Shown one piece after another: positions 28,264 through 36,825 of a DNA stretch of 64,000 nt. This stretch comes from Leptospira licerasiae serovar Varillal str. VAR 010. GTDB lineage: Bacteria > Spirochaetota > Leptospiria > Leptospirales > Leptospiraceae. Both the position numbers and the translations under genes were made by a program. The stretch spans positions 62,001-126,000 of the forward strand of contig NZ_AHOO02000012.1 of the NCBI RefSeq assembly GCF_000244755.1, written 5' to 3'. The notes beneath the pieces were generated by a model. That model did no database searches and had not been told where the DNA came from. It worked only from the letters and a program-made list of their open reading frames with translations. The first letter of the stretch is position 1. The number at the start of each line of letters is the position of its first letter.

Positions 28264-29406
28264 ATGCCTCCAGACGCGATGGGAAGTCATAGTTACTACA
28301 ATCCAGGACTTTGGTTCCAAATCTTATGGGCAATCACCCAATTCGGGACCGCACTTGGGATCCTGATGTCTCTAGGGCAGCTTGTTATGGAGAAAAAATC
28401 AGCTCTCAACAGGCTTTTGGCCCTGATTTTCCTAATTTTAGGCCTGATCCAGGGGAGCTTCCTACTCTTAGTTTCCGGCTTATACTCAGAATTTCCCAGG
28501 CTATCTCTCATACAATTCCCGCTTATAGCATCTGTAGGCCCTATCCTATTCGGGATCCACAATGTAAGCCAAGACCGAGACTCGGATGAAATCTCTTATT
28601 TAGGGTTGGAGAAAAAGCACCTAGTTTTACCTGGCCTAGTCTGGTTTGCCTATTTCTTGGGAGTCCTAGTTCTTCCCCAAAACTGGATCTTAGAAAAGAT
28701 CTCACTTTTCTTGAGGGAAACCGGTTGGAACGAGGGAGAAATCCTACTTTCTTCTCCCATTCTAATCCTGATCTTTTATATTTTTCTGATCTTAAAAGGA
28801 AGTTCCGACCTACTTCGGTGGGAAGTTCTACAGGAAGAATGGACCGCGAGGATACTCGCATTCATGGTAATTTCCACATTCGTGAACCTTGGGTTCGGTG
28901 CGATTTATCTTTCCAGCAAGTCTCCAGTCTTCCTTCTCGCCTGCTCCGCTATGATGGGAGTCAGCCTTTGTCTTGCCTACTTGATCGGACACAAACGGCC
29001 TGCATTCTTCCAAGTACTCCAAGAAGTAAGTCAGGCTACCCGGCAAAAATACGCACGCTCCCTACTTTCCGGTGTGAACAGACATGCGCTCAAAGACAGC
29101 CTCACACAGCTTATGGAAAAGGAAAAATTATATAGGGATGAAAAATTAGGCCTGGCAGATCTCGCAGACGAACTTGCACTTTCCACTCACCAAGTCTCGG
29201 AACTGATCAACCAAGAACTGGGAAAAAACTTCTCTGCGTTTGTGAATGACTATAGGATCAAAGAAGCATGCGAACTTCTACAAAAAGAACCGGATAGATC
29301 CATTCTGGACATAGCATTCGAAGTCGGATTCGCCACCAAGTCATCATTCCATAGAGCTTTCCAAAAACATACGGGTAAAACCCCTTCTGAATTCAGAGGA
29401 AGTTAA
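28264..29406 (+). CDS. AraC-type regulator with multi-helix membrane N-terminus
   Basis: A 380-residue protein. About seven hydrophobic segments lie at 15-240, then a linker and a C-terminal AraC HTH pair (about 285-375): first helix-turn-helix LADLADELALSTHQVSELIN, second with SILDIAFEVGFATKSSFHRAF and KHTGKTPSEFR. It is therefore a membrane-located DNA-binding protein, a form common in Leptospira. The ATG has no ribosome site, and a TTGACA lies at 28228, so a leaderless or alternative start is possible. It is divergent from the giant lipoprotein genes and may control them. Confidence 0.88.
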   Translation: MPPDAMGSHSYYNPGLWFQILWAITQFGTALGILMSLGQLVMEKKSALNRLLALIFLILGLIQGSFLLLVSGLYSEFPRLSLIQFPLIASVGPILFGIHNVSQDRDSDEISYLGLEKKHLVLPGLVWFAYFLGVLVLPQNWILEKISLFLRETGWNEGEILLSSPILILIFYIFLILKGSSDLLRWEVLQEEWTARILAFMVISTFVNLGFGAIYLSSKSPVFLLACSAMMGVSLCLAYLIGHKRPAFFQVLQEVSQATRQKYARSLLSGVNRHALKDSLTQLMEKEKLYRDEKLGLADLADELALSTHQVSELINQELGKNFSAFVNDYRIKEACELLQKEPDRSILDIAFEVGFATKSSFHRAFQKHTGKTPSEFRGS

Positions 29407-29431
29407 TTCATTTGGGACCAAACTAAACAGC

Positions 29432-29454
29432 TTTTACGATTCGAATCGGTAAAA
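29432..29454. promoter_or_regulatory. Operator-like palindrome upstream of the desaturase gene
   Basis: A 23-bp near-perfect inverted repeat: TTTTAC, then GATTCGAATC, then GGTAAAA. The central CGATTCGAATCG (29437-29448) is a perfect 12-bp palindrome. It lies between the AraC gene stop and the desaturase ATG, about 109 bp upstream of the latter. TetR-type fatty-acid regulators recognise sites of such symmetry, but no regulator is assigned here. Confidence 0.55.
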
Positions 29455-29562
29455 ATTTATAGATTGAGACCGGATCCGCAGTTGCATTCGATCAATTGAG
29501 ACGACTCTTTTCAAAAATTTTCGTAAGATATGGACAACCGAAAACAAATACGGAGGAAACCG

Positions 29563-30630
29563 ATGATCGCCATTGCTGAAAGAGCGACCGCTCAGGTTCC
29601 AACCAAACTTTATACTAGATTGTCCCAAAAAGAAAAAAGTAAGAAGATCATGAAATGGATCCGATTCAGGGACAGAAAACTACGTGGTAAATTTGAATTT
29701 TTAAAACACCAAGACGAGTTAGGTCTTACGATCACTTTAGGTTCCGCCGCGGGTATGATACTATTCGCAGGACTTTATATCGTAGGGGTCATTCCTGCTT
29801 GGGTATGTATTGTTGCAAACGGAGTGCTTGCCTCCATTCTTCATGAGGTAGAACACGACTTAATCCATAATTTATATTATAAGGATAATCTAAAGATCCA
29901 GAACTTCATGTTTTGGATGGTTTGGATCTTTAGGGGGAATACCGTAAGTCCTTGGTACAGAAGAATGATCCATACTCTTCATCATAAAGTATCCGGTCAT
30001 AAAGAAGATATTGAAGAACGTCTCATCGGGAACGGAATGAAATTCGGAATAAAACGTTTTATCACTATGATGGACGGGAATATGTCCTTCTTATTCCAAT
30101 CACATATTTTGCGCAGAGAGGCTCCCAAATTCAAGAGAAGTGAGATCACTCGCTCCAGTTGGCCGTACCTCGTAATCTATTTTCACCTTTGGTACAATTT
30201 CCTATTCATTAATCTTTTCTATATCGGAAATGAATTATTGGGAAAACCTGTAGAAATTCCTGCTTGGTTGGACACTGTCCGCCATTTCTTGAATATTTCG
30301 GCGGTAGTTTATACGATCCCGAATTGGATCAGACAGACAAGCATCCAAATTGTTTCTTCTAATATGCATTATTATGGGGATGTAAAAGGACTGCATGATC
30401 AAACTCAAGTTTTGAATCGTTGGTTCTTATTTCCTCTTCATTTATTTTGCTTTAATTTTGGAAGTACTCACGGAATACACCACTTTGTAGTGAACCAACC
30501 TTTTTATCTCAGACAAGCGGTGGCACCTTTCGTTCACCCTGCGATGAAACGTTACGGTATCAGATTTAACGATTTCGGAAGTATTTTCAGGGCGAATCGT
30601 TTGGGTAAAGAACAAGTCTTAGCGGCTTAA
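29563..30630 (+). CDS. Membrane fatty acid desaturase-like protein
   Basis: A 355-residue membrane protein from ATG 29563, which is preceded by GGAGG; an earlier start at 29530 lacks one. Three histidine boxes match the di-iron desaturase pattern: HEVEH (94-98), HTLHH (137-141) and HGIHH (303-307). Four or more hydrophobic segments surround them. It should insert a double bond into an acyl chain or act on a related lipid. A terminator follows at 30653. An operator-like palindrome is upstream. Confidence 0.88.
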   Translation: MIAIAERATAQVPTKLYTRLSQKEKSKKIMKWIRFRDRKLRGKFEFLKHQDELGLTITLGSAAGMILFAGLYIVGVIPAWVCIVANGVLASILHEVEHDLIHNLYYKDNLKIQNFMFWMVWIFRGNTVSPWYRRMIHTLHHKVSGHKEDIEERLIGNGMKFGIKRFITMMDGNMSFLFQSHILRREAPKFKRSEITRSSWPYLVIYFHLWYNFLFINLFYIGNELLGKPVEIPAWLDTVRHFLNISAVVYTIPNWIRQTSIQIVSSNMHYYGDVKGLHDQTQVLNRWFLFPLHLFCFNFGSTHGIHHFVVNQPFYLRQAVAPFVHPAMKRYGIRFNDFGSIFRANRLGKEQVLAA

Positions 30631-30652
30631 ATATAGACTCTACTTTGGTATT

Positions 30653-30687
30653 GGATTCGGGTGAAGATCCGAATCCTTCTTTTTTTT
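30653..30687 (+). terminator. Rho-independent terminator of the desaturase gene
   Basis: An 8-bp perfect stem (GGATTCGG 30653-30660, CCGAATCC 30669-30676) with an 8-base loop, then TTC and eight T at 30680-30687. It lies 22 bp after the desaturase stop. Confidence 0.9.
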
Positions 30688-30773
30688 AGATTATTACAAA
30701 TTATAGAAATCATTTATGGAGCAAAAGTAATTCCTTTCCGTTCCGAATAGGCATCCGAAATTAGTCCTGCCAG

Positions 30774-31640
30774 ATGCAGGAAAACAGACTTAGGACCTAT
30801 CTTGAATTCCAAGTTTCCCAAATTTTAATCAGCGGAAACGTACTATTTGCTCAGGTTCTTTCCTATTCCCCTTCCTTAATCACTTGGGGAAGGACATTAT
30901 TCGCAGCAAGTCTATTGGGTTTCGTTCTTTGGTTTAGAAAAAGACCGTTCTTCTTCCCCACCAAAAAAGAAAATTGGATCTCCTTTTCATTAGGGGTCTT
31001 ACTCGCATTTCATTGGGTAACTTTTTTTGCATCTGCCCAAGAAGCGACTATCGCGGTCGCGGTGCTTACATTATTCACTCATCCTGTTTGGACAGTTTTA
31101 CTAGAACCTTTATTTTTTCCTTCTAAGATCAGAAGTTTGGATCTTGCTCTCGCAGTCCTCGTTCTATTCGGAATGTGGATACTCGTACCAAGTTTTGATC
31201 TAGAAAACAAATATCTTTTAGGCGTTGGACTTGGACTTGCTTCTTCCTGGGCGATGGCGTTTCGGAATATTCTCACTAAAAAGTATCTTTCCGGACATGG
31301 ATCCACACAAGTCATGTTCCACCAAACCGCTGTTACTTGTTTTGTCTTAAGTCCTGTCTTACTTTTCGAAGATCTATTCGTCGGTCCTAAGGATTGGGGA
31401 TTAGTGGTATTATTAGGAGTATTTTTCACGGCCGTTGGACATACATTCTATATCAAGTCCGTGTTTAGGATGAAGGTCAAAACCGCAGGATTATTATCCA
31501 CGGTGCAACCCGTATATTCCGCTATCCTTGCTTGGGCAATCTTGCAAGAAGTTCCTAGAAAGGAAGAATTCATCGGAGGAGCAATGATCCTATTCGCTGC
31601 GGCCTTCGAATCATTTAGATTCAGAAAAAAGACGGAATAA
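30774..31640 (+). CDS. EamA/DMT-family membrane transporter
   Basis: A 288-residue protein of about ten hydrophobic segments in two homologous halves, as in DMT exporters. The first half has LITWGRTLFAASLLGFVLWF and ALSLGVLLAFHWVTFFASAQ; the second has VGLGLASSWAMAFRNILTKK and ends LAWAILQEVPRKEEFIGGAMI, the typical end of EamA domains. Probably a metabolite or amino-acid exporter; substrate unknown. The next gene starts 3 bp after its stop, so the two are one transcript. Confidence 0.88.
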   Translation: MQENRLRTYLEFQVSQILISGNVLFAQVLSYSPSLITWGRTLFAASLLGFVLWFRKRPFFFPTKKENWISFSLGVLLAFHWVTFFASAQEATIAVAVLTLFTHPVWTVLLEPLFFPSKIRSLDLALAVLVLFGMWILVPSFDLENKYLLGVGLGLASSWAMAFRNILTKKYLSGHGSTQVMFHQTAVTCFVLSPVLLFEDLFVGPKDWGLVVLLGVFFTAVGHTFYIKSVFRMKVKTAGLLSTVQPVYSAILAWAILQEVPRKEEFIGGAMILFAAAFESFRFRKKTE

Positions 31641-31643
31641 AAA

Positions 31644-33335
31644 ATGCTTTCTCTCGTAGACGGATCGGCCCCCTTCTTTTTAGAATCCAAAGAAAAACAC
31701 CAAAATTGGTCCAAGGCACCTTTGGCGCATTTGGAGAAGTTTTCTCTACCTTCCAAGAAAAAACATAAACGTGTAAGAGAATCCTTTTCTAGATATACTA
31801 AAAGAATTTCCAAATTAGGATTTAATGCGATCAGCCTGGATGAACTCTGTTACCTTTCCGAAAGAGATTTTTATCCGGAAGATCTAAAACGTAAGATATC
31901 TTCTTATCGCAAAAAGTATAAAAAACTATTTAAGATCGCTTCCTCCCAAGACCTGAAGGTATTCATTACCAGCGATTTTTTCTCCGTTAATGATCCCATT
32001 TTGGAATATACGGATGGAAACCTGGATAAGATCACTCAACTTTTCAAAAAATCCTTAGAAGATCTGTTTTCCAGCTTTTCGGAAATTTCCGGAATAGTTT
32101 TGCGTATAGGAGAATCGGACGGAGTGGATGTAACCGGGGATTTTAGGAGCAAACTTCTTCTTAAAACCCCAAAGCAGGCAAACTCATTCTTAAAAGAGAT
32201 CCTACCAATTTTTGAAAAACATAATAAAACGTTAATATTCAGGACTTGGACACTAGGAGCCTATGATATCGGAGATTTGATCTGGAATCCTAATACATAT
32301 CGTAAGGTGTTTCAAAACATACAAAGTAAATCTCTGGTCATTTCTTTAAAATACGGAGAAGGTGATTTTTTCAGATATCTTCCGATCAATCCGTTATTCT
32401 TCGAAGATGATAAGCCAAAACTTCTAGAATTGCAAGCCAGAAGGGAATACGAGGGTTTCGGGGAATATCCTAGCTTTGTAGGCTGGATGTATGAAAGATA
32501 CAGATCTGAACTTTTAGGAAAGGCGAATATTGCCGGGATCAGCGTCTGGACCCAAACAGGAGGCTGGTCATCTTTTAAAAATATCACATTTTTAAAACGT
32601 TCTTCTTATTGGAACGAACTGAATACATTCGTTTCCGTTCAATTATTCACAAGACCGGAAAGAAGTTTGGAAGAGATCCTTCTGAAATTCTACGGAAAAA
32701 AGAATGCGGATCTATTTTTGGAATTTTTAGAATTAAGCGAAGAATTGATCCTAAATCTTTTGTACGATCCCGGATTTGCTACACAAAATTTCTATCTGCA
32801 TCGTGTTCGTATCCCACCTATTCTTCATATTACCTGGGACAAGATCACAGTTTCGGATCCTTTCCGATTCTTATATTCGATCTTAAATCCGGATCCGAAA
32901 AGATCCTTACAATTAGGAGAAGAAGCTTTCTCCAAACTCTCTCGTATGAAAAAGATTTCTGAAAAACTGGATCTTCCTTACGATTCTCAATTCCAGAAAA
33001 AAACGTTTAAGCTCATCCTAAATGCAAGAAAATTATTGTACTCCGAAAATCCCGCTTTGTTAGCCGAATCCAAAAGACTCGCAAAAGAATATCATAAGAA
33101 ATACCCCAAAACTTTCCGCTTCCAATTCCAGGCATCCAAGTCTGAACCGTCTCGGTTCCTAGGATTTATCCTGAAATTATTTTTAAGGAACAGAAGTCGC
33201 TACAGGCTTAGAGACAAAATCTTATTTCATCCTATTTTGCGTAAGATCTACTATTTGGTATTTTTAGGGATCAAAAACAAACTCCCGGACTTTATCAACC
33301 GCCAGGGGATGCCTGTCCGAGAATTATTACAATGA
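31644..33335 (+). CDS. Large protein resembling GH67-type glycoside hydrolases
   Basis: A 563-residue protein without signal peptide. Two segments recall alpha-glucuronidase (GH67) active-site regions: SLKYGEGDFFRYLPINPLFF, and LELQARREYEGFGEYPSFV. Also LIFRTWTLGAYDIGDLIWNP and FRTW-like strands fit a TIM-barrel. The C-terminal 200 residues are helical and basic. Relation to GH67 is by eye, and catalytic residues cannot be confirmed. It follows the EamA gene by 3 bp, with GGA upstream of the ATG; coupling of export with sugar processing is speculation. Confidence 0.55.
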   Translation: MLSLVDGSAPFFLESKEKHQNWSKAPLAHLEKFSLPSKKKHKRVRESFSRYTKRISKLGFNAISLDELCYLSERDFYPEDLKRKISSYRKKYKKLFKIASSQDLKVFITSDFFSVNDPILEYTDGNLDKITQLFKKSLEDLFSSFSEISGIVLRIGESDGVDVTGDFRSKLLLKTPKQANSFLKEILPIFEKHNKTLIFRTWTLGAYDIGDLIWNPNTYRKVFQNIQSKSLVISLKYGEGDFFRYLPINPLFFEDDKPKLLELQARREYEGFGEYPSFVGWMYERYRSELLGKANIAGISVWTQTGGWSSFKNITFLKRSSYWNELNTFVSVQLFTRPERSLEEILLKFYGKKNADLFLEFLELSEELILNLLYDPGFATQNFYLHRVRIPPILHITWDKITVSDPFRFLYSILNPDPKRSLQLGEEAFSKLSRMKKISEKLDLPYDSQFQKKTFKLILNARKLLYSENPALLAESKRLAKEYHKKYPKTFRFQFQASKSEPSRFLGFILKLFLRNRSRYRLRDKILFHPILRKIYYLVFLGIKNKLPDFINRQGMPVRELLQ

Positions 33336-33377
33336 AATCGGATTGACGAATCTAAGTTTAGGGTCGAAAATTTTACC

Positions 33378-33980
33378 ATGGCTCGAATTTTCACAGTTAC
33401 CTGTTCCATTTTCGCATTTTTCATAATATTCAACTGTTCTTCTACGGAAACAAAGGATTCTTCCGGATCTTCCAATAATGCCAGCGCAAGCTCATCCGGA
33501 TCGGAAGGCGCAAACTCCTCTTCCAACAGATCTTTTAATCCCGACCAGGAAACGGAAGACGGTCGTTGTGAATCCGGAAACTGTGAAAATGGCACCGGCA
33601 CCTATGTATATTCCACAGGAGACATCTATACGGGTGGATTCAGCAGCGGAATGAGAGAAGGTAAAGGCAAATTCGTCTACAAGAACGGAGACAAATTCGA
33701 AGGAATTTACGTGAACGACCTGAAAGAAGGAGACGGAATGTATTTCTGGTCGAACGGAACCGTGATCCGGGGAAATTTTGCAAAAGGGATCATTAAAGGT
33801 TCAGGAAAAGTTACGTTTACGGACGGAAGTGTTTTAGTGACCGAATTCACAGACTCCAGCAATTCGAATCCGGGACCGTATAGAAAGAAAGACGGAACGG
33901 AAACGGAATGTTATCTGCAAAATAAGGTTTTAGTATGTGTAAAACAAGAACCAGGGGCCGAACCTAAAACCGAACAATAG
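33378..33980 (+). CDS. MORN-repeat lipoprotein
   Basis: A 200-residue lipoprotein: signal MARIFTVTCSIFAFFIIFN then Cys20. After a Ser/Asn-rich linker (residues about 25-60) there are MORN-type repeats at about 75-150 (GTYVYSTGDIYTGGF; GKGKFVYKNGDKFEGIYV; GDGMYFWSNGTVIRGNF; GSGKVTFTDGSVL). A Cys pair at CESGNC precedes the repeats. Function unknown; MORN units often mediate binding to membranes or partners. Confidence 0.9.
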   Translation: MARIFTVTCSIFAFFIIFNCSSTETKDSSGSSNNASASSSGSEGANSSSNRSFNPDQETEDGRCESGNCENGTGTYVYSTGDIYTGGFSSGMREGKGKFVYKNGDKFEGIYVNDLKEGDGMYFWSNGTVIRGNFAKGIIKGSGKVTFTDGSVLVTEFTDSSNSNPGPYRKKDGTETECYLQNKVLVCVKQEPGAEPKTEQ

Positions 33981-34054
33981 ACTCAATCACCGGACCGGGA
34001 CTTACGCGGTCGCGGCATTTTACATTTTAGATTATCCTAATATTCTCTTCTCAA

Positions 34055-34088
34055 AAAACTGTCACTCTCATTCGTCCGAATGAGAGTG
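34055..34088 (-). terminator. Terminator overlapping the end of the 34068 gene
   Basis: A 12-bp perfect inverted repeat, CACTCTCATTCG (34063-34074) and CGAATGAGAGTG (34077-34088), separated by TC, overlaps the last seven codons of the minus-strand gene (encoding HSHSDE-stop). On that strand it is followed by T6 (A-run at 34055-34060). It is an intrinsic terminator built into the coding end. Confidence 0.85.
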
Positions 34089-34655
34089 ATTTCCCATATT
34101 ATTCCATTCTTTTGCCTGGCTCGGATCCACTCTCACCAAAGTATGAGTGATCTGGAACGGATCACTTGCCCAATTGGGCATAGTACGGATCTCAACAATT
34201 CTATACCAAATAGCGCCCGGTGCCACTTGGAATAAATGATTCACACAAAGGCATTTGAATTTAAAACCGAAACCGAATTCAGGCGGATTGACTGAATGAG
34301 GAGCCGCAAAGAAGTATAACTTGTCCTTTGTTTCGTTCTTATATACCAGAGCAAACTTGCGGGTTTCACCCGGACCCAAAACTAATTTTGAATCTTCTAT
34401 CAAACTGGAAACAGGAGCCAGATCCAGATCCGAAACTGTATTCGTATCCCAAAGCTGAACCGGCCTCTGAGAAGCCAGTTCATAAATTTTCATTTCTCCC
34501 GGAAAACCTTTATAGATCCAATCTATACGAACAGGAACTCCTCCCTTTTTTCCGGATAGATTCAGAGAAAAAGAAGGATCCGAATTTTTTTCCTTTTCAC
34601 AAGAAAGCGAAAGAGAGCTCAAAATGAAAAGGATCAGGTAAACTTTTCTGAACAA
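34068..34655 (-). CDS. Lipoprotein with CxC motif, TTG start
   Basis: A 195-residue lipoprotein. I choose TTG 34655 as start because AGGAA lies 8 bases upstream and the resulting signal, MFRKVYLILFILSSLSLS then Cys19, is typical; an in-frame TTG at 34688 would read into the previous gene. The mature part has a KFKCLCVNH segment followed by LFQVAPGAIWYRIVEIR and ends in a His-rich tail (NHSHSDE). The CxC with distant His faintly recalls Cox11/CtaG copper chaperones, but identity is not clear. It follows the discoidin-like gene directly. Confidence 0.75.
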   Translation of the reverse strand: MFRKVYLILFILSSLSLSCEKEKNSDPSFSLNLSGKKGGVPVRIDWIYKGFPGEMKIYELASQRPVQLWDTNTVSDLDLAPVSSLIEDSKLVLGPGETRKFALVYKNETKDKLYFFAAPHSVNPPEFGFGFKFKCLCVNHLFQVAPGAIWYRIVEIRTMPNWASDPFQITHTLVRVDPSQAKEWNNMGNHSHSDE

Positions 34656-34659
34656 AGAG

Positions 34660-36135
34660 TTATTCCTGGACCAATTCCAAAGTAGCAAACTGGAAAACTT
34701 TTCCAGGGTTTTCGTTCTTTATAAAAAGTTTGTTTCCGGATTTACGAAGAAGTATCTGTTCTTGGAAAATTTTCTCTCCGTTCTCCCCGTCCTGGCTATT
34801 ATTGCAGTCCCTTCCGCAACCGTTACAGTCGCCGCCGTAATAATCCTCGTTATACTCTCTTTGACTCATTTTTCGAACAAGACCGAATATACGGAGTTTT
34901 AAACCGTCAGGTTTGGCTTCTTTCACTTCATAATTTCCTAATGCATAGAAACTTTTAATGATCTGCTCCGATCCGTCTACCTCGGTGGTATTCCCTTCGA
35001 AGAAAAGACTTCCGTCGGATCTCAATCTCAAAGTCCAGTTAGAAGAGATAAGTCCGGATTCCGGAGCTTGTTCTTCCCCTGTGGTTCCTTCTGGATTGGT
35101 TTCGGTAGTTTGTGCCGACTGTTCCACATTCGTATTGGAAGAAGTAGGAATATCTCCGGTATATTCTCCTCCCACATAACTCCAGTTCAGGACATTGTCT
35201 ACATTAGCCGCAGTGAATTGGAAAAAATTATTCTTTGCGATCTTCTTAACTTGCTCCATCGGATTCGGCAAGATCCAATCGTCTCCGTCTGAAAAACGAA
35301 TCTCACTAATGACGAGTCCTTTATAATCTTTTCCGGTGTAGATGGAATCCACTTTGAGTTTTAATTTTTTGCCTTCGAAAGTTTTGGAGAATTGGATGGT
35401 TTGAGGACCCATGATATCCCCCACTTCTATCTTTTCCTCGAAGCCGTTATCACCTGTCAGAGTTGCTGTTTTTAATCTTCCGTTCGTTTGGCAATGCCTG
35501 TCGGATCTCTGGTAGCCGTTCCAAATCTTGATGGATTTTATTTTTTGAGTTTCCTTAAAGTCGAAATCTAAAGTCACACCCGGACCTTTTTTGTCGGAAG
35601 CCCAAGCATATTCATATCTAGAATCGAATAAGTTCATCACATCGTAAGAAAGATTCGGCTTAGCGGTTTCGGACGCGGTCACGGAAGCTTCTACGACCTT
35701 TGGTCCCTTCCATTTCATTTTGGAGCCTTTGTCGTCGTAAAAGTTCACCTTTTGAACGCATAAATTCGCGTTCCTATGAAAGTTAAAAGTGACCGAACGA
35801 GTGCTCTTGGGTGCGTCAAAAGAAACCACAGCAGTGGAACCGGTGGAAAGGTCCTGACTATATTCATCAAAATTAATATAGGCAGTGATGGGATCCGAAA
35901 AGTCGCCGTTACAGGATTCTACCTCTATCTTGGATAATAAGAACGTTTCGTCCGGATAAAAATGAAGTTTAACGAATTTGGCTCCCTCTTCCGGCCTCCA
36001 TTTTTTGCCATCAAGGATCTCGAATGGAAGCCCGCTATCCATAGAAGTGGCCGTGATCATGGAAACAGGCAATTTTTTACCGCAGTGAAAAAAGAACAAT
36101 GCTCCTAATAATAGAGTCGAATATTTGGCGAACAT
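34660..36135 (-). CDS. Discoidin-like (NADase-type glycan-binding) lipoprotein
   Basis: A 491-residue lipoprotein with signal MFAKYSTLLLGALFFFH and Cys18. Two beta-rich segments at about 25-140 and 150-280 have the look of F5/8-type or NADase-type glycan-binding domains (NLFDSRYEYAWASDKKGPGVTL; IKSIKIWNGYQRSDRH; GLVISEIRFSDGDDW). The Ser/Thr/Glu linker near 335-370 is flexible, and a final domain has a short Cys cluster (GGDCNGCGRDCNN). Ribosome site GGAGG upstream of the ATG. Likely an outer surface or periplasmic protein; ligand unknown. Confidence 0.8.
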   Translation of the reverse strand: MFAKYSTLLLGALFFFHCGKKLPVSMITATSMDSGLPFEILDGKKWRPEEGAKFVKLHFYPDETFLLSKIEVESCNGDFSDPITAYINFDEYSQDLSTGSTAVVSFDAPKSTRSVTFNFHRNANLCVQKVNFYDDKGSKMKWKGPKVVEASVTASETAKPNLSYDVMNLFDSRYEYAWASDKKGPGVTLDFDFKETQKIKSIKIWNGYQRSDRHCQTNGRLKTATLTGDNGFEEKIEVGDIMGPQTIQFSKTFEGKKLKLKVDSIYTGKDYKGLVISEIRFSDGDDWILPNPMEQVKKIAKNNFFQFTAANVDNVLNWSYVGGEYTGDIPTSSNTNVEQSAQTTETNPEGTTGEEQAPESGLISSNWTLRLRSDGSLFFEGNTTEVDGSEQIIKSFYALGNYEVKEAKPDGLKLRIFGLVRKMSQREYNEDYYGGDCNGCGRDCNNSQDGENGEKIFQEQILLRKSGNKLFIKNENPGKVFQFATLELVQE

Positions 36136-36315
36136 AAGAATGCCTCCGAGAAATTGCAGAAATCAGAAATATATTTCTGAAACCTGGGGAAAACGAAAAA
36201 ATAGGCTCCAATTTGTTTTTTATTCCCCAACTGGAGATTTCCGGGATATTTGGGTCGTCTGAAAATATGATTGGCGAAACCGATCATGTCGCTCAATATC
36301 AACTAAGGGGAAAAG

Positions 36316-36747
36316 ATGTCGATTCCGAGCAGATATTCTATAGCTATCCATATTCTTTCCCTGGTGGACCGGGATGGAGAAGAAGCAAGCTCTTCTCAAA
36401 TTATGGCGGATAGTATTGGGACTAACCCGGTAGTAGTCCGAAACATTCTGGGAAAATTAAAAAAGGCGGGCCTTGTGGTTTCTAAACAAGGTGTAGCTGG
36501 GGCTAAACTTGCCAAATCCCCCGAGGAAATCCAACTTTTACAGATCTATAAGGCAGTGGAAACGGAGGCTCCTCTATTCTCTATCCATGACAAGCCGAAC
36601 CCGAAATGCCCTGTGGGTAAAAAGATACAAACCACTTTGACCGGAATTTTCCAAGAGGCTCAATCGGCTCTCGAAGCGAAACTAGCCGAATTCCATCTTT
36701 CCGACGTGCTCTTCCAATTGGATTCCGAGAAGAAAAAGCGGGCGTAA
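36316..36747 (+). CDS. Rrf2 family transcriptional regulator
   Basis: A 143-residue DNA-binding protein. The winged helix is recognisable: SRYSIAIHILSLV, SSQIMADSIGTNPVVVRNILGKLKKAGLV and KQGVAGAKLAKSPEEI. Unlike IscR or NsrR it lacks three clustered Cys (only one, in CPVGKK), so an Fe-S cluster is unlikely and it resembles the YwnA-like group. It is divergent from the discoidin-like lipoprotein gene. Its target could be itself or neighbours. Confidence 0.9.
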   Translation: MSIPSRYSIAIHILSLVDRDGEEASSSQIMADSIGTNPVVVRNILGKLKKAGLVVSKQGVAGAKLAKSPEEIQLLQIYKAVETEAPLFSIHDKPNPKCPVGKKIQTTLTGIFQEAQSALEAKLAEFHLSDVLFQLDSEKKKRA

Positions 36748-36825
36748 AGTCCTTGCCTCAAAATAAAGGGTTCCTAATATCCTTTTCGTCGCTCATATCA
36801 ATTCGCAAAACAATTGGAGAGAAGG

